Of a stretch of DNA of 64,000 bases, positions 20,603 through 31,500 are shown in pieces. The DNA is from Leishmania infantum JPCM5 (Eukaryota > Euglenozoa > Kinetoplastea > Trypanosomatida > Trypanosomatidae). The notes beneath the pieces are model-generated. The model saw nothing but the letters and a program-made list of their open reading frames with translations. It was not told where the DNA came from and made no database searches. The stretch spans positions 480,130 through 544,129 of the forward strand of contig NC_009418.2 of NCBI RefSeq assembly GCF_000002875.2. Direction: 5' to 3'. The first letter of the stretch is position 1. Each line of letters starts with the position of its first letter. The position numbers and the translations under genes are program-made.

Positions 20603-22210
20603 CTAGTTCAACTGCTCCTCCGCCTCCTCGTCTTCGCCGTAGTCAAAGTCTTCTTCATGCCAGTCGTTGCCGCCCTGCTGCATCTGCGTCTCCTGCTGCT
20701 TCTTGGCGCGCTGCTTGCGGTTGCCCATCAGTTCCTCGTCGCTGTCGCTGAAGGCCCCCTCTGCCCCCGGCTTCGCCTTCTTTGCTGCGGCCACCTTTTT
20801 GCTCTTCGCGTTTTTCCTCCCCTTCTTTCCCTTTCCGTCGTTGTCATCGTCTTCAACCGCTGCGGCACCACCGCCGGCCTTCCTTCCCCCTGCGCCTTGG
20901 CTTTGGTAAGGGCCGCCGCCTGTGCCGCTGGCGTTCTTCTTCCTCTTGCCTCTGCCACCGCGGCCGCGGCCCCCATCATCGTCGCTGTCGTCTTGGAGGT
21001 CATGTGAGGGGTCCAGGCCAAGCTGCTGTAACCCAACCGCGATGTCGTGGTCGACCCCCAAGCCACCGTCCGCAGCACCGTCCGTGCCGCTGTCTAGTAG
21101 ATCGTCGTCATCGCTGTCGTTGCGCTGCCGACCTCGGTGGCCGCGTCGCGTGGTACCCTTCGCCTTGCTCGTGCGGCCCCGCTTGCCTTCACCGTCGCTG
21201 TGGTGCTGCCCACTAGAGGCGTTATCCGCGCCCTGACCGAGGTTGCTGCTCATGCCTGTCCCACCACCGCGGCCATCACTGCGGCCACCGCTGACCCCGC
21301 CAGCGGACGACGACGATGGGGCGGCTGCCGCGCGTCTCGAGCCAGCCGTGGTAGCCTTTTCCTCTGCAAGTCCTGGTTGCGCGTTGGCGTGCGAGACGGC
21401 GTTGACGTCAAACAGAACATCCGAATCACCCACCTCCGTCACGGCGGCTTCCACCATGTGGATTGTGCTTCCAGAGGGGAGCGCCTCCTTTACGAAGTGG
21501 TCGAGGTCACGGAACAGGTTTGGCTGCATCAGCAGCAGCAGCGCATGACCAAAATTGCCGTTGCCGCCGCCGCTAGTGTTGCCCGTTACCGAGTCGCTCA
21601 CCACATCGGCTTCGTTGTCGCGGCACCAACCACGCAGCTTCTCGAGCGCCGCCTCGGACGTCGTCGTGCAGCGAATCTTCATGTTGGCCCGCGCGATGGG
21701 GAGAATGCCGGAGTCGATGAGGAGGTGAATGAGGCCCAGCGCTTGCTTCTTTACCGACTGATCGAGCTTCACGGCAGCCCCGATGGAGCGGAGTGCCTGC
21801 TCGACCACCTGCGGGGGGAAGGGGCGCTGCGTCTTGGTGTTGATGCACTTTTGCGAGATGATGACCGCAATGTCCTTGAACATTTCATCCACCTCCGCCG
21901 TGCGTTCCTGCTGCGCTACCTGCAGTTCACCATGGTCCAGCATGTACTTGATCGCTTCCGCTTCCGTCATCTCACTCCCAAAGACGGTCTGAATTTCCTT
22001 CTCCGAGGCGAGATAGCCACGAGCGACGTTCGCGAAAATGCGCTCGACCTGGAGTACCTCATCCAAGCGGCTCTCCGTACCGCTGCGGTACGAGATGACC
22101 TTGTTCTTGTAGCATGCAATCTCCAGCTTGACCCCGTTCTTTGAATACCGAACCACGGCGATGTTCGTGTGCCGTCGCTGCGACAGCGGAAACTGCATAC
22201 GAGCGCTCAT
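20603..22210 (-). CDS. SBDS: SBDS ribosome maturation protein, C-terminally extended
   Basis: 535 residues, twice the usual 250. SBDS works with the GTPase EFL1 to release eIF6 from new 60S subunits in the cytoplasm. The first 262 residues follow the family throughout: N-terminal FYSH domain 1-95 (with NIAVVRYSKNG and IACYKNKVISYRSG), central helical domain about 96-170 (with FKDIAVIISQKCINTKTQRPF) and C-terminal domain about 171-262 (with ARANMKIRC). Residues 263-535 are an added tail: Gly/Ser-rich, then Asp/Ser clusters, a Lys-rich stretch around 455-490 and an acidic end. C-terminal extensions of SBDS are known in trypanosomatids and were reported to bind RNA in T. cruzi. Start chosen at the ATG at 22210; a further ATG at 22201 is possible, and a GTG at 22222 is not needed. 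The splice acceptor is predicted at 22252-22253. Confidence 0.95.
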   Translation of the reverse strand: MSARMQFPLSQRRHTNIAVVRYSKNGVKLEIACYKNKVISYRSGTESRLDEVLQVERIFANVARGYLASEKEIQTVFGSEMTEAEAIKYMLDHGELQVAQQERTAEVDEMFKDIAVIISQKCINTKTQRPFPPQVVEQALRSIGAAVKLDQSVKKQALGLIHLLIDSGILPIARANMKIRCTTTSEAALEKLRGWCRDNEADVVSDSVTGNTSGGGNGNFGHALLLLMQPNLFRDLDHFVKEALPSGSTIHMVEAAVTEVGDSDVLFDVNAVSHANAQPGLAEEKATTAGSRRAAAAPSSSSAGGVSGGRSDGRGGGTGMSSNLGQGADNASSGQHHSDGEGKRGRTSKAKGTTRRGHRGRQRNDSDDDDLLDSGTDGAADGGLGVDHDIAVGLQQLGLDPSHDLQDDSDDDGGRGRGGRGKRKKNASGTGGGPYQSQGAGGRKAGGGAAAVEDDDNDGKGKKGRKNAKSKKVAAAKKAKPGAEGAFSDSDEELMGNRKQRAKKQQETQMQQGGNDWHEEDFDYGEDEEAEEQLN

Positions 22211-22251
22211 TATAGAAACCACCAGTTCCAGTGCCCATATGACTTGGTCTG

Positions 22252-22256
22252 CTTGC

Positions 22257-22293
<37 letters not shown>

Positions 22294-22302
22294 GAGGGAG
22301 CA
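22252..22302 (-). promoter_or_regulatory. Predicted spliced-leader acceptor for SBDS
   Basis: On the minus strand a C/T-rich run (22288-22302) and a (CA)n stretch are followed by the first AG at 22252-22253, giving a 5' UTR of about 41 bases before the ATG at 22210. Confidence 0.4.
22262..22287. repeat. (GT)13 microsatellite
   Basis: Uninterrupted GT dinucleotide repeat 45-80 bases upstream of the SBDS start; a likely length-polymorphic locus. Confidence 0.95.
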
Positions 22303-22611
22303 GGTGAAGATGGACGATGACGATCTTCAGTTCCTCACAATTTTTTTTCGTGCTTAAAAGCTACGTGCACGATCGATGCGGTTAGTTACCGAAGGTGTTG
22401 ATGACTAGCGGCAGACGACGAATGGCCGAGGGTCACAGAGTGCGCGGACACACGACAAGGGTGAAGAGACGGCACAGCGCTGTACTTTTTTTTTGCTGTT
22501 GTTGTTGTTACGCTTCGTCAGTTAATGCCGTTTTGCTCGGATGCGATGTTGCCTTCGATGACGACATCCAACGCAAAAGGTGATAGGACGCCTGATGTCG
22601 CTCTCTCTCTT

Positions 22612-22705
22612 GATATATATATATATACACCTATATAGATCGAGATATACACCTACATCTACACGTATATACGCATACACCTATATATATAGAGAGAGAG
22701 GTATA
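22612..22705. repeat. AT-rich dinucleotide zone
   Basis: Mixed (TA)n, TACACC and (GA)n units over about 94 bases, strikingly AT-rich against the GC-rich background. Several short palindromic TATATA cores could extrude or melt easily. Confidence 0.8.
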
Positions 22706-22828
22706 AGCAACGAAGAACAACAAGCCGCGCGTTATTCAGAGGCGATGATGACGGGGAACACGTGCGCACCTTTATGTGTGCGTGACTGCAGCGGATTCGC
22801 AGAAAAAGCGGAGGTGAGGCGGAGAAAC

Positions 22829-22853
22829 GGGTGGGTGGGTGGGTGGGTGGGGG
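22829..22853. repeat. (GGGT)n run, quadruplex-capable
   Basis: Five consecutive GGGT units and a GGGGGT on the plus strand, meeting the G3 loop-1 pattern of a parallel G-quadruplex. It is not the TTAGGG telomere repeat. Confidence 0.85.
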
Positions 22854-23589
22854 TAACCAGAGAGGGATGGGGCAGGGGAAGAGGGGCGCACCGCATGGGT
22901 ACTAGAGCAAAATAGTGCTCATTGACGCGACGCGTGCAGCGGGCGCTCCCCCAGTTGCGTGATTGGCGCACCACACGGCACTGCTGTCGCGGTTGCAGAA
23001 CCTGGTGGAGAGGCGAAACGGGAAGGAGAAAGCACCATCCTCGCAGCGGTTGACTTGAACACTCATGTGCGTTTCTGTCACAGCCACGGCGGTTCGCCAT
23101 CGTGCCTCCAGGTCGACGTCAGCATCAACGTTGACTTGGAGCGCAAGAGCGCACCTCGCCACCACTCTTTCCTTTTTCTTCCTTGTGTGTGCTTGTACGT
23201 CCATTGTTTTCACATTCAATGCCCATACGCTGCTTGAATGGGACGATGTGCAACAGTGTCATGTGCAATGCCGGAGCAAGATGAGCAACAAACTAAGAGG
23301 CCGAGGAGGAGCAACAAGAGAGAGAGAGAGACGCAACATCCACGGCAAAGAGAAAAGAGAACAAGATGCTTGTTGCACATCTATACAAGTACACGCCAGG
23401 CCGACACGAAAAGGGTATGTGGAAGCAAGGGGAAGGATAGCGCACGTCTGTGAGTTGAGGGAGACGGACAGGAGTGCATCACGCATCACTACACCTCGCC
23501 ATCATCCATGTCTATACAGTACACAACCAGCACACCGCCCTCTCTATCAAGCGATGCGCCACGTCCTCAGCCGGGGAGCGTGGCAGCGG

Positions 23590-24387
23590 CTATGCCGGAA
23601 CGCGGCCAAACTTTTGGCGGTACTGATTGAGCTTCTCATCCTTCACACGCACCAGCTCCTCCAGCTTCACAATCTTCTCTGAAAGAATGGCAACCGTCTC
23701 GCGCAGCTCTTGTATCGTGTAGTCCTTCTCACGCAGTATCTGTGTCAAGCTTGCCACCTCATTCACCGATGGCGGCGTCGGCTGCCTTTGTGGCTGTGTT
23801 TGCCGTGGAGGTGCCTGCGGGCCCGCTGAGGAGGACCCCCGAGATGATGCGGTCCTGCCAGCCGGCGCCGCGGGCGATGAGGGCCGCCCGCTTTCACGGT
23901 GAGCGGTGGCGGCAGAGGCTCCGCCATCTCTCGCGTGGCCGCCTTCTCGAGGCTGTGGCTGCGACGGCGACGGGTCCACATAATGCGCATTCTCGTGCGC
24001 CTGAATCTCCCCCATCATTAGCATCTCTTCCCGTCTCGCCTTGATCTGCGCAACCTTCACGCGTAGCGCACGCAGGAAGCGCTCGATGGCGCCGGGCACG
24101 GCTGCTACGATGTCTTCCACCTCCTCTGGGGGAACCTCGAAGTACAGCTTGCGCAGAACCTTAGCATTCAGCGTGTTCCAGTTGTCCAGCTTTTTTGAAC
24201 GCGACATTGCCGGGACGTAGTTGTGCAGATCGACTAACTTTGGGAAGAAGAACTTAAGTATCTCTGCCACGGAGCAGCCATCGGCGAAGTCGCGGGCGAT
24301 GTTGCGCTTCTGCCGCGAGATTGGAATCTCGTCCACCCACGTGTAGAGCTCATGGAGGTCCTCCTCCGTGAAGGGGACGGCCGCCAT
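23590..24387 (-). CDS. SPEF1/CLAMP-like flagellar microtubule protein
   Basis: 265 residues. Residues about 5-105 match the calponin-homology-like domain of sperm flagellar protein 1 (SPEF1/CLAMP): it starts with FTEEDLHELYTWVDEIP, then FADGCSVAEILKFFFPKLVDLHNY and NWNTLNAKVLRKL, all close to the family pattern. SPEF1 bundles and stabilises microtubules, especially in the axonemal central apparatus. Residues about 135-205 are a Pro/Gln/Ser/Arg linker. Residues about 215-260 form a heptad-rich coiled coil (LREKDYTIQELRETVAIL), also typical of SPEF1. The likely role in Leishmania is flagellar or cortical microtubules. The ATG at 24387 is the first in frame and gives the expected N-terminus. No neighbour is functionally linked. 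Confidence 0.85.
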   Translation of the reverse strand: MAAVPFTEEDLHELYTWVDEIPISRQKRNIARDFADGCSVAEILKFFFPKLVDLHNYVPAMSRSKKLDNWNTLNAKVLRKLYFEVPPEEVEDIVAAVPGAIERFLRALRVKVAQIKARREEMLMMGEIQAHENAHYVDPSPSQPQPREGGHARDGGASAATAHRESGRPSSPAAPAGRTASSRGSSSAGPQAPPRQTQPQRQPTPPSVNEVASLTQILREKDYTIQELRETVAILSEKIVKLEELVRVKDEKLNQYRQKFGRVPA

Positions 24388-25524
24388 GGTGAGAGTATTG
24401 AAACGTCCGAGGTGATATTACCTGTGGTGGTGACTGGTAGCAGTGTGCCGTGTTTGCGTGCGTTAAAGGCGAGTCGTTGGCCTTGCTGACGAGATCGAAG
24501 AGACCGGAGCAGAACAATACGAACGATCTGCGCGATCGTTGAGGCGTTCGTTTGTCCCTTTCTTGAAGTATCGACTTCACACCTGCAGGGATGATGACAG
24601 ATTCGAATGGGGTGAAGGCCGCGAGGCACGGGGTGAGAAGGACCTACAGAAAATGTCAAGGCAATGTAAACCTAACACGAAATAAAATATGGCACGACAT
24701 CGAGCGTCTCCTCATATGGGGACTTTGCAGGACTGCACGCGAGCGTGGGCCATGTGAGAGAGGGGGGCCGTTCCCTTTTATCCCTCCCTCGATCTCCATC
24801 GCGTTGCTGTTGCCACCAAGGTGCATCAGTACGTCTTCCTCTTTCTCTGTGCGCGCACATCGACGGGATCCCATGAGCAATTCTGTAGTTTTTGTATGTC
24901 TAAGTGCTGAGTGAAGGAGGGGGAAGGGGGCCGCGCGTACGGTGGCATTCCTCGTTCTGGGCGAAAATGCCGGGAACCTCTCCCGCCCCTCTAACTCACC
25001 GCACCTGTCGGGAGGGGAGGGGAGGGGGCACAAGCGCATCCACAATCAACAAAGAGGAAGCCGGAAGAAAAAGAAAAAAAGGTGGGGGGAGGCCGAGTCG
25101 AGCCCGGCCCAGCCCTTCCTCCCCTCCCCGCGCGCAGCAGCAGTAACGAGAGAAAGACAGCAGCGCAGAAGTGTAAGTCCAACAGAGAAAAGAGAGACAG
25201 CGAAGACACACACAGCTACGCGACCCAACGCATATAAAGGTACGCATTCTATCGAAAGTGGGCAGCACTTCTAATTCGTGCGGCGCGGTCAGATGGGCGA
25301 GAAGATCGAGCAGCAACAAAAAAACGCGGCGAGGGGGGAGGGAGTAGGGAGGAGTGCCCACAACGATGCTCGACTACAATAGCTCTGGTGATGATGCATC
25401 TCGGAGGAAAGGAGCGGATAAACATACTGATGCCCAGCCCTTCACCGGCGCATCGAACAGGCGGGCACAGTCAGGCGGCACAGCCAGTACTTGCACCGTC
25501 TTCTTCGCCGCAGCGCCAGCCGTC
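24388..25524. other. Intergenic spacer
   Basis: No gene. It holds purine-rich runs at 25015-25035 and 25064-25094. On the minus strand these are pyrimidine-rich and would lie in the 3' UTR of the giant gene and upstream of the SPEF1-like gene. Confidence 0.5.
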
Positions 25525-28500
25525 TCACGCCGAGTTCCTGTACTGCTGCAGTGAGCTGATGATTTCTCTTACCCCCTGCACAAAGTCCTCCGCTGTCTGT
25601 GCGTCCGTTACGGTGTGCTCTGACAGGATGGGAAGCGCACCGGAACGTGGGATGGCAGCAAGCACCGTGTCTGTCGGCGCCGCTGACGGTGGTGTTGAGG
25701 CTTGCGGTGGCGAGGGTGGCGGTGGCAGTGGCGGCACCCGTGTGCCTCGTCTTTGGCACTGACGAGCGCGGCTGAGGTCGTTGGTGTTATCAGGCACATA
25801 CCCCTCATCACCGTCGTTCGGCGGAGTCGATACGAGAAGGTCGTCTACGTTGACGTGCTTCTTTGTCGCAGCGGCGCGGCTCCGTTCGTAGTTGTTGGAT
25901 AGCCAGGGGCGGGCCATCGGCGCGTGGTTGGAGGCGGCTGACCGACTGTGATGCCACTCAAAGGCTGAGGTGGTGCCGTACTGCTCACCGCCGCTGCGGT
26001 CGTCGGTGCCGACTTGGACATGGTCGTTGAAGTACTGCCGTATCGGCGCGACGTCGATATCGTCGAACTCACCTGTCTGCCGACGACGGCTTGTGTAGGA
26101 GGCAGAGTAGGTGCCGGAGGCCGGTTGTTCTGAGTTGGGCGAGCCTACCTCAGCACCACTCCCGCGACCACGCTCCCCTGCCGTAGTGGTGCCAGCGTCA
26201 CTACTGCGTCGTCGCTGGGCAAGGGACCGGGAGTGATGAGCGTGCGTGTACGGAGAGGACGACGACCTGCTAGTGGCGCCGCGCTCTGCATCTCGAACGT
26301 AGTCATTCCAGCGGGTCGAGGGACGGCTTGGGTTGCTGTAGCTGCGATGCCACACGGAGGGATCCTCGACGGTGGCGGCAGGGCGTGACGCGGGTCTGTA
26401 GGCTGGGCGAAAACCGTCTGCCCATCCCGCTGCTGCCGATGTCACGTGGGGGCGTTGACCGCGCAGTGGCGAGGTGTGAGGGCGCCGAAGATAGCGTTCG
26501 TACAAGGTTTCCGAGTCTGCTCCGGTGCGAGCTGCGGCGCGATGACGTGCATAAGGCGCCTCCGCGTCCTCTTCCTGACCTCCGCGGTAGATGCTGCCGT
26601 CCGTGAAGTAGGGGCACGTCGATGCGAAGGCGGCGCCGTCGGCGCGGGGACTGTAGTCAGAGGCGCCGCGGCGGTAGCGGGAGGCCGCGTCCGAAAGCGA
26701 CGCTGCGGCGCCTGCCGCGGCCTCCTCACCATACAAGGCGCGCGAACGCTGGTGCGAGGGCGGTGGCGGCAGAGGCCCCGGCTTTGGCGGAGAGGTTGAG
26801 CGGTGATATGCTTTCTCCCTCTTCTTTTTCTTCCTGTCTGCGCCGTCGCTGAGCCGCGACCCGGTGGTGGCCGCAGGCGACTTGCTGCGCCGCTTAGCGG
26901 CTTTCTTCGATGACCTCTTTCTCTTTTCCTTTGAGCTCCGGTTGCGATGGCGGTGGTGCTCGTCCTTCGCCGCAGCCGCCTTTCTTGCTGCCTTTCCGTC
27001 TGCCTTGTCCTTCTTGCGCGTGCTTCGCCTTGACGCGTCTACGGCCGCAGAGGGAGGCGACTTCGTGAACACTGCCGCCTCGCGCAGCAGCCGCAGCCGA
27101 GACAGCTGGAACTCCATCGATGTCGTGAGATTGCTGTCCACGTCGCTGTCATTGTCGATTTCAGCGGCGGCGGCGTCACAGGTCTGACCCGACAGCGAGC
27201 GCGTGCAGCTGCGACTGTGACGACCATGACGCCCATGACCACGCTGCCGCTTCTTCTGCTCGTCGCCGTCGTGCTTTGCCTTCTTGTGCTTATTCGACGT
27301 TTTTCGTCTCCTGCTGCTCGGCGACTGCGATGCTTCCGAGGAGAATGGCGAGGGAGAGTAACGGCTGAAGTGTTTGAGACGCTCGTCTCGTTGATGATTA
27401 CCGTGGCGCTTTTCCGCTGCCTTCTCCACCGAGCGCAACGCGCGTGACTCCGCGGCAGCCTCAACGATGGAGAAGAAAGGCGGCGGCGGCAGCGGCGGCG
27501 CAGAGCGGGCACCCACACCGTCGGTAGCGGCGGCGACAGCTGCGTTGGCAGCCGTTCCGTTTCCTACAGCAGAACAAGATCGGCTGCTGCTGCTGCTCGT
27601 CTGGTCACTCTGCTGGGCCTTCTGCTTCGCTTCGCCAAGTGTGGGAGGCGCGGAGAGAGACTCCGTCGACAGAGGCTGTGGAGAAACCCCCACCACCCCA
27701 GTGACGTCGCCAGCCATGTTGATCTTTTCAGCGCTGCTGCTGCTCTTGCACGGCGAGTCGGCTGCCACTGTCGACAGAGTCTCCACATTAAGGGCGTCTG
27801 TGAGCTGGTCGCCATTGCTGTTGGCGCGACGTTCCGGCGAAGCGCGGCAACGTCGACGGCGGCTGTGCTTGCGTGCCGACGCCGAACGTTCCTCTACGCC
27901 GTCTCTGCTCTTGGAGGCTGCACAGCTTTTCGAAACACTGCCTACCGGCATTGCAGATTTGCCCTGCATGGACTTCTTTTCCGAGGGCGCTGAAAACGGG
28001 GGAGACCTCTTTGCTTGCTGCTGCTCAGGCTCTCGCTGCGCCACCAATCGTGGGCTGCCACTGCGTTGCCGCACGTCGCGCTTGATTTCCAAGAAAGACT
28101 GGGGCCCAGATCGTGGCGGGAGGGCATGCGCGGAGCGCGGCACGTTGGCAACGGCAGCTGAGGCGACAGAACGCCCGTAAAATTCTTCTACCGCAAGAAC
28201 CTGGCGTGCCTGTGCTGGCCTGGTTTGTCGCTGCCACTCAGAGGGAGCCTCAGCACCAAGAGCAGCGACGGTAAGGCCTCCGCAACCACCAGCGCACACT
28301 TCGGAAGGGTTTACGTCAGTGGCGGTGGGGTCCGCGAGGTACAACGGTGGCGACGATGCAGCAGCAGCGGCAGCAGCTGCCGTTGCCACCGCACCAGCCT
28401 CGGCCGACGCAATCAGAAAGCTCTCCATCGCACTCCGCTTCGCCTTGCTCGAGCGCTCACGCAGCGTGGACTGCCAGTCGTGAGATAACAGTGACACGTT

Positions 28501-31500
28501 GTCGACAGTCAGCGGCGGAACAAAGAGCGGCACACTGTTCGTGGCATCCATCATCGCAGGCGCTACGGTGCCGAGGTCCTGGGCGACCGACCTAGAGCTG
28601 GTCGCGGCCACGTGCGCTGAGGTTGCCGAAAATAGAGGGGCGTACGCTGCCCTCGATGCCCCGACATTGCCGCCAAAGACCGCGGCCTCACCTCTTCCTA
28701 TAGCAGCGCCGCTGCCACTGCCGCTGAGAATACGCGAGTTAGAGTCGGTGAAGGGCTTCGCTGCCGCTGCCGCTGCCGGTGACGCCGCCCGCTTTACAAA
28801 CGATGCCGGCGACTCTGTAGCGGAAGCGTCCTCGACGAGCGGCGAGTTCGCTGCGCGCTCTTCGACAGCTAGCACCATCTCTTCGTTGAACACGGCATCC
28901 CCAGCTGCATTGCACGTTGATGCGAGTGAGGAGGCCGCCACACCAGCGCCGACTGTCGGCACTGACGTGCCAACAGGTTTGCCGGGGTGAGCTGAGTCGC
29001 GCGTGCCCTCGGTCGGCCCAATAGCAGCAGCCCTCTGCACTGGCGTCGCCGCCAAGAGAGGCATCCCACTGCGAGCGCTACCAAAAGCATGACTGACTCC
29101 TGTCGCCCGATCTGTTTGCGTGCCACTGCTGAACTGCAGCATCAGGGGACGTGAGCGACGCCCAACGCTCGCGCTATCGGTGATTCGGCGCATGGTATGC
29201 TCATCCTCGCCATCGGAGGCGGACCACGAACCGTCGGTGTGCTGAACTGCGTCGATGTTACTGTGCGGGCGATGGGCATACTGCCCTTGCGGCAGCGCAC
29301 CAAGCTCCGCTCGCAGCACCAGCCGCGGAAGAAGCGGCACTGACATCGGCGTGATGCCGATGCGCTCCTGCAAAGGTGATGGAAAGAGCGCCGCCACATC
29401 CTTTGCCATGTCCGCGGCGCCGTAGAACTCGTCGTTTTGCGTTGCGCAACACGGTGCGCCAGGCATAGATGCGCCTGAAAGAGAATGTCGCCGGCGCTCA
29501 GCGGTGCTGTGCGCTACCCTCTCGTGACTATGTCTCCGCCGCGACTTGTGGCGATGCCCGCCGTCGGACCTACGCGCCGACTTCTCGTCGGAGTGACGTG
29601 AGACGCTGCGGGCAGATCGACGCTGGGGCGGCCATGTCGCACATATGCTCGCCGCTGCCGTTTCGCTCACCGCGGCCACGTGAGACCTATGCCTGCGGCC
29701 ACTGCTCCTTCTCAGCGCGGCATCACCAGTGTGCGATACGGAATCCTCGCTAGCGCTGCCGCTGCGGCGACGTGGTCGCGCACGATCGTTTGAGGCATTG
29801 TTTTGCGAGTCTGGTGAGCGTGTGCGACTTCGCTGAGACCGCCCCGCCTTCGACGTAGTCGATGGTGAGACAGATGCGCGCGGGCTCACACTTCGAGATG
29901 ACAGCACTGACAGCGCATGCCGGAACCGCATACGATCTTCCACGCTGATCTCGTTTTCACCGGCGTGGTCGTCGCACCCGTCGCCCCTCTGCGAAAGTTC
30001 ACGCGGCCTCTGGCCTTGATGTTCAGATGCGCGGCTGAGGCAGCGGGAGGACACGGAGGCACTCCCGCCTCGCTCCACTTTGTCGATCAGCTTCTCCAGA
30101 GCCGGAGCGGCTGCCGCGGCAGAGGTGCCGGAGCTGTGCGCGCGTCGCTGCTGCGGTGACCCTTGCAGCGAGGCGTTCGCTTTCAGTAGAGCTGCAGTGC
30201 CCTCCTTGAAGGGCAGCAGCGACATCTGTACCACAGGATCGTTCTCTGACGGCGCTGAGCCATTCTTCTTTCGGCGCACGACGACAACGAGCTTCTTGCG
30301 AAGCACTTTGTGCCGGTCGGGAGTGTTGGGTGCCAGCGTCGAGGAGGATCTTGGGGAAACAGGGGGCGGTGAACGGCTGCTGGCGCGCGAGGTTGGCGTC
30401 GGCTCGTCCCAGAAAAGCTCATCGGCCGGCACGCCACCACTAGAGAGGAGCGAAGAGGACGCTACAGACGCTTCCAAGGCTACCGCGCCGGGTGTAAGGG
30501 CGTGAGCTGCATCATCATCGTCGCCATCCCCGCTGTGCTGGAGCTGAAGCTGCCGCACGTCGGAAGGAAGCCGTAGTATCGCCCGAGCAGTGAACTGGGT
30601 GGATGGCGTGCCGCATCGTGATTTGGTCTCCGGCGAGTCGTAGCGCATTATTATGTCCCGCAAGCTCACTGACTCGAAGGTGGCTGGCTGCTGCTGCGCC
30701 GCAGTTCTAGACCCCGGGCTCCTGCGGCGCGCGTGGAGCCCAGAGTGCCGCCGGTGCGGTTGCGACTTTCCTGCGTGGGGGCTGTCCCTCGTTGCACCGG
30801 CGCTCGGTGAGTGCCGCTCTACATGCGACGGCAACTCTTGCCGCGCGAGCTCGTGGCGATGTCGACGCTCGAGCAAGAGCGGATCCACGTACACCTGCGG
30901 CTCTTCGGCAACCACTGCCTTTTCGACCTTCCTATCCTCGGATCGCTTCGGTGGTGCCGCCGCCGTCGCAGCTGACAGAGCTGACGGCACCACCTCATGC
31001 TGCTGCTGGTAGTTCTTCGGTGCCCGTCTCGCCCCCTGCGCGGGCGCCGCGGACACGGAGCCAGACAGGTCGTCTGCCACGCTCTGGCCGGAGCTGTGGT
31101 CTGTGATGGTCGAGGGAGAGTAGCTTGCTTCTCTGCGTGGATGGGAGGCAGCGGCACCTGCGTGGGTGTACGGACCTCGCATTTCCACACCCACTCGCAT
31201 GCCGCGAGCGCGGCTGTGCGGTGTCGGTAGGGCTTCTCCAGCCTCTGCTGGCAGGCCGGACCTTGTCTCCGCTCCTCTGGAAGAGCGTCTATGATGGTGA
31301 TCGTGATCGCTACTGCCGCGGATCGGCTCGTCTGTGTCGTCTCGCTGTGTCAGCGACGGAGGTGACCGCGGCGTCAACGACTTTTCTCGGCTTCTTGCGC
31401 TGCTAGTACCATCACGATCCTTGCTCGCGCTTGTGCTAAGTCGATGCGGCGAGGGGTGACCGGTCGGCGGTGCCCCTGCAATTCCCACTGACGCTGCGCA

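Larger units (their letters stand above)
22211..23589. other. Intergenic between SPEF1-like gene and SBDS
   Basis: No gene. Features are a (GT)13 microsatellite at 22262-22287, an AT-rich dinucleotide zone at 22612-22705 and a (GGGT)n run at 22829-22853. Confidence 0.55.

Noticed and set aside
21137..22144. 335-codon plus-strand frame over SBDS
   Set aside because: Antisense to a well-supported SBDS gene.
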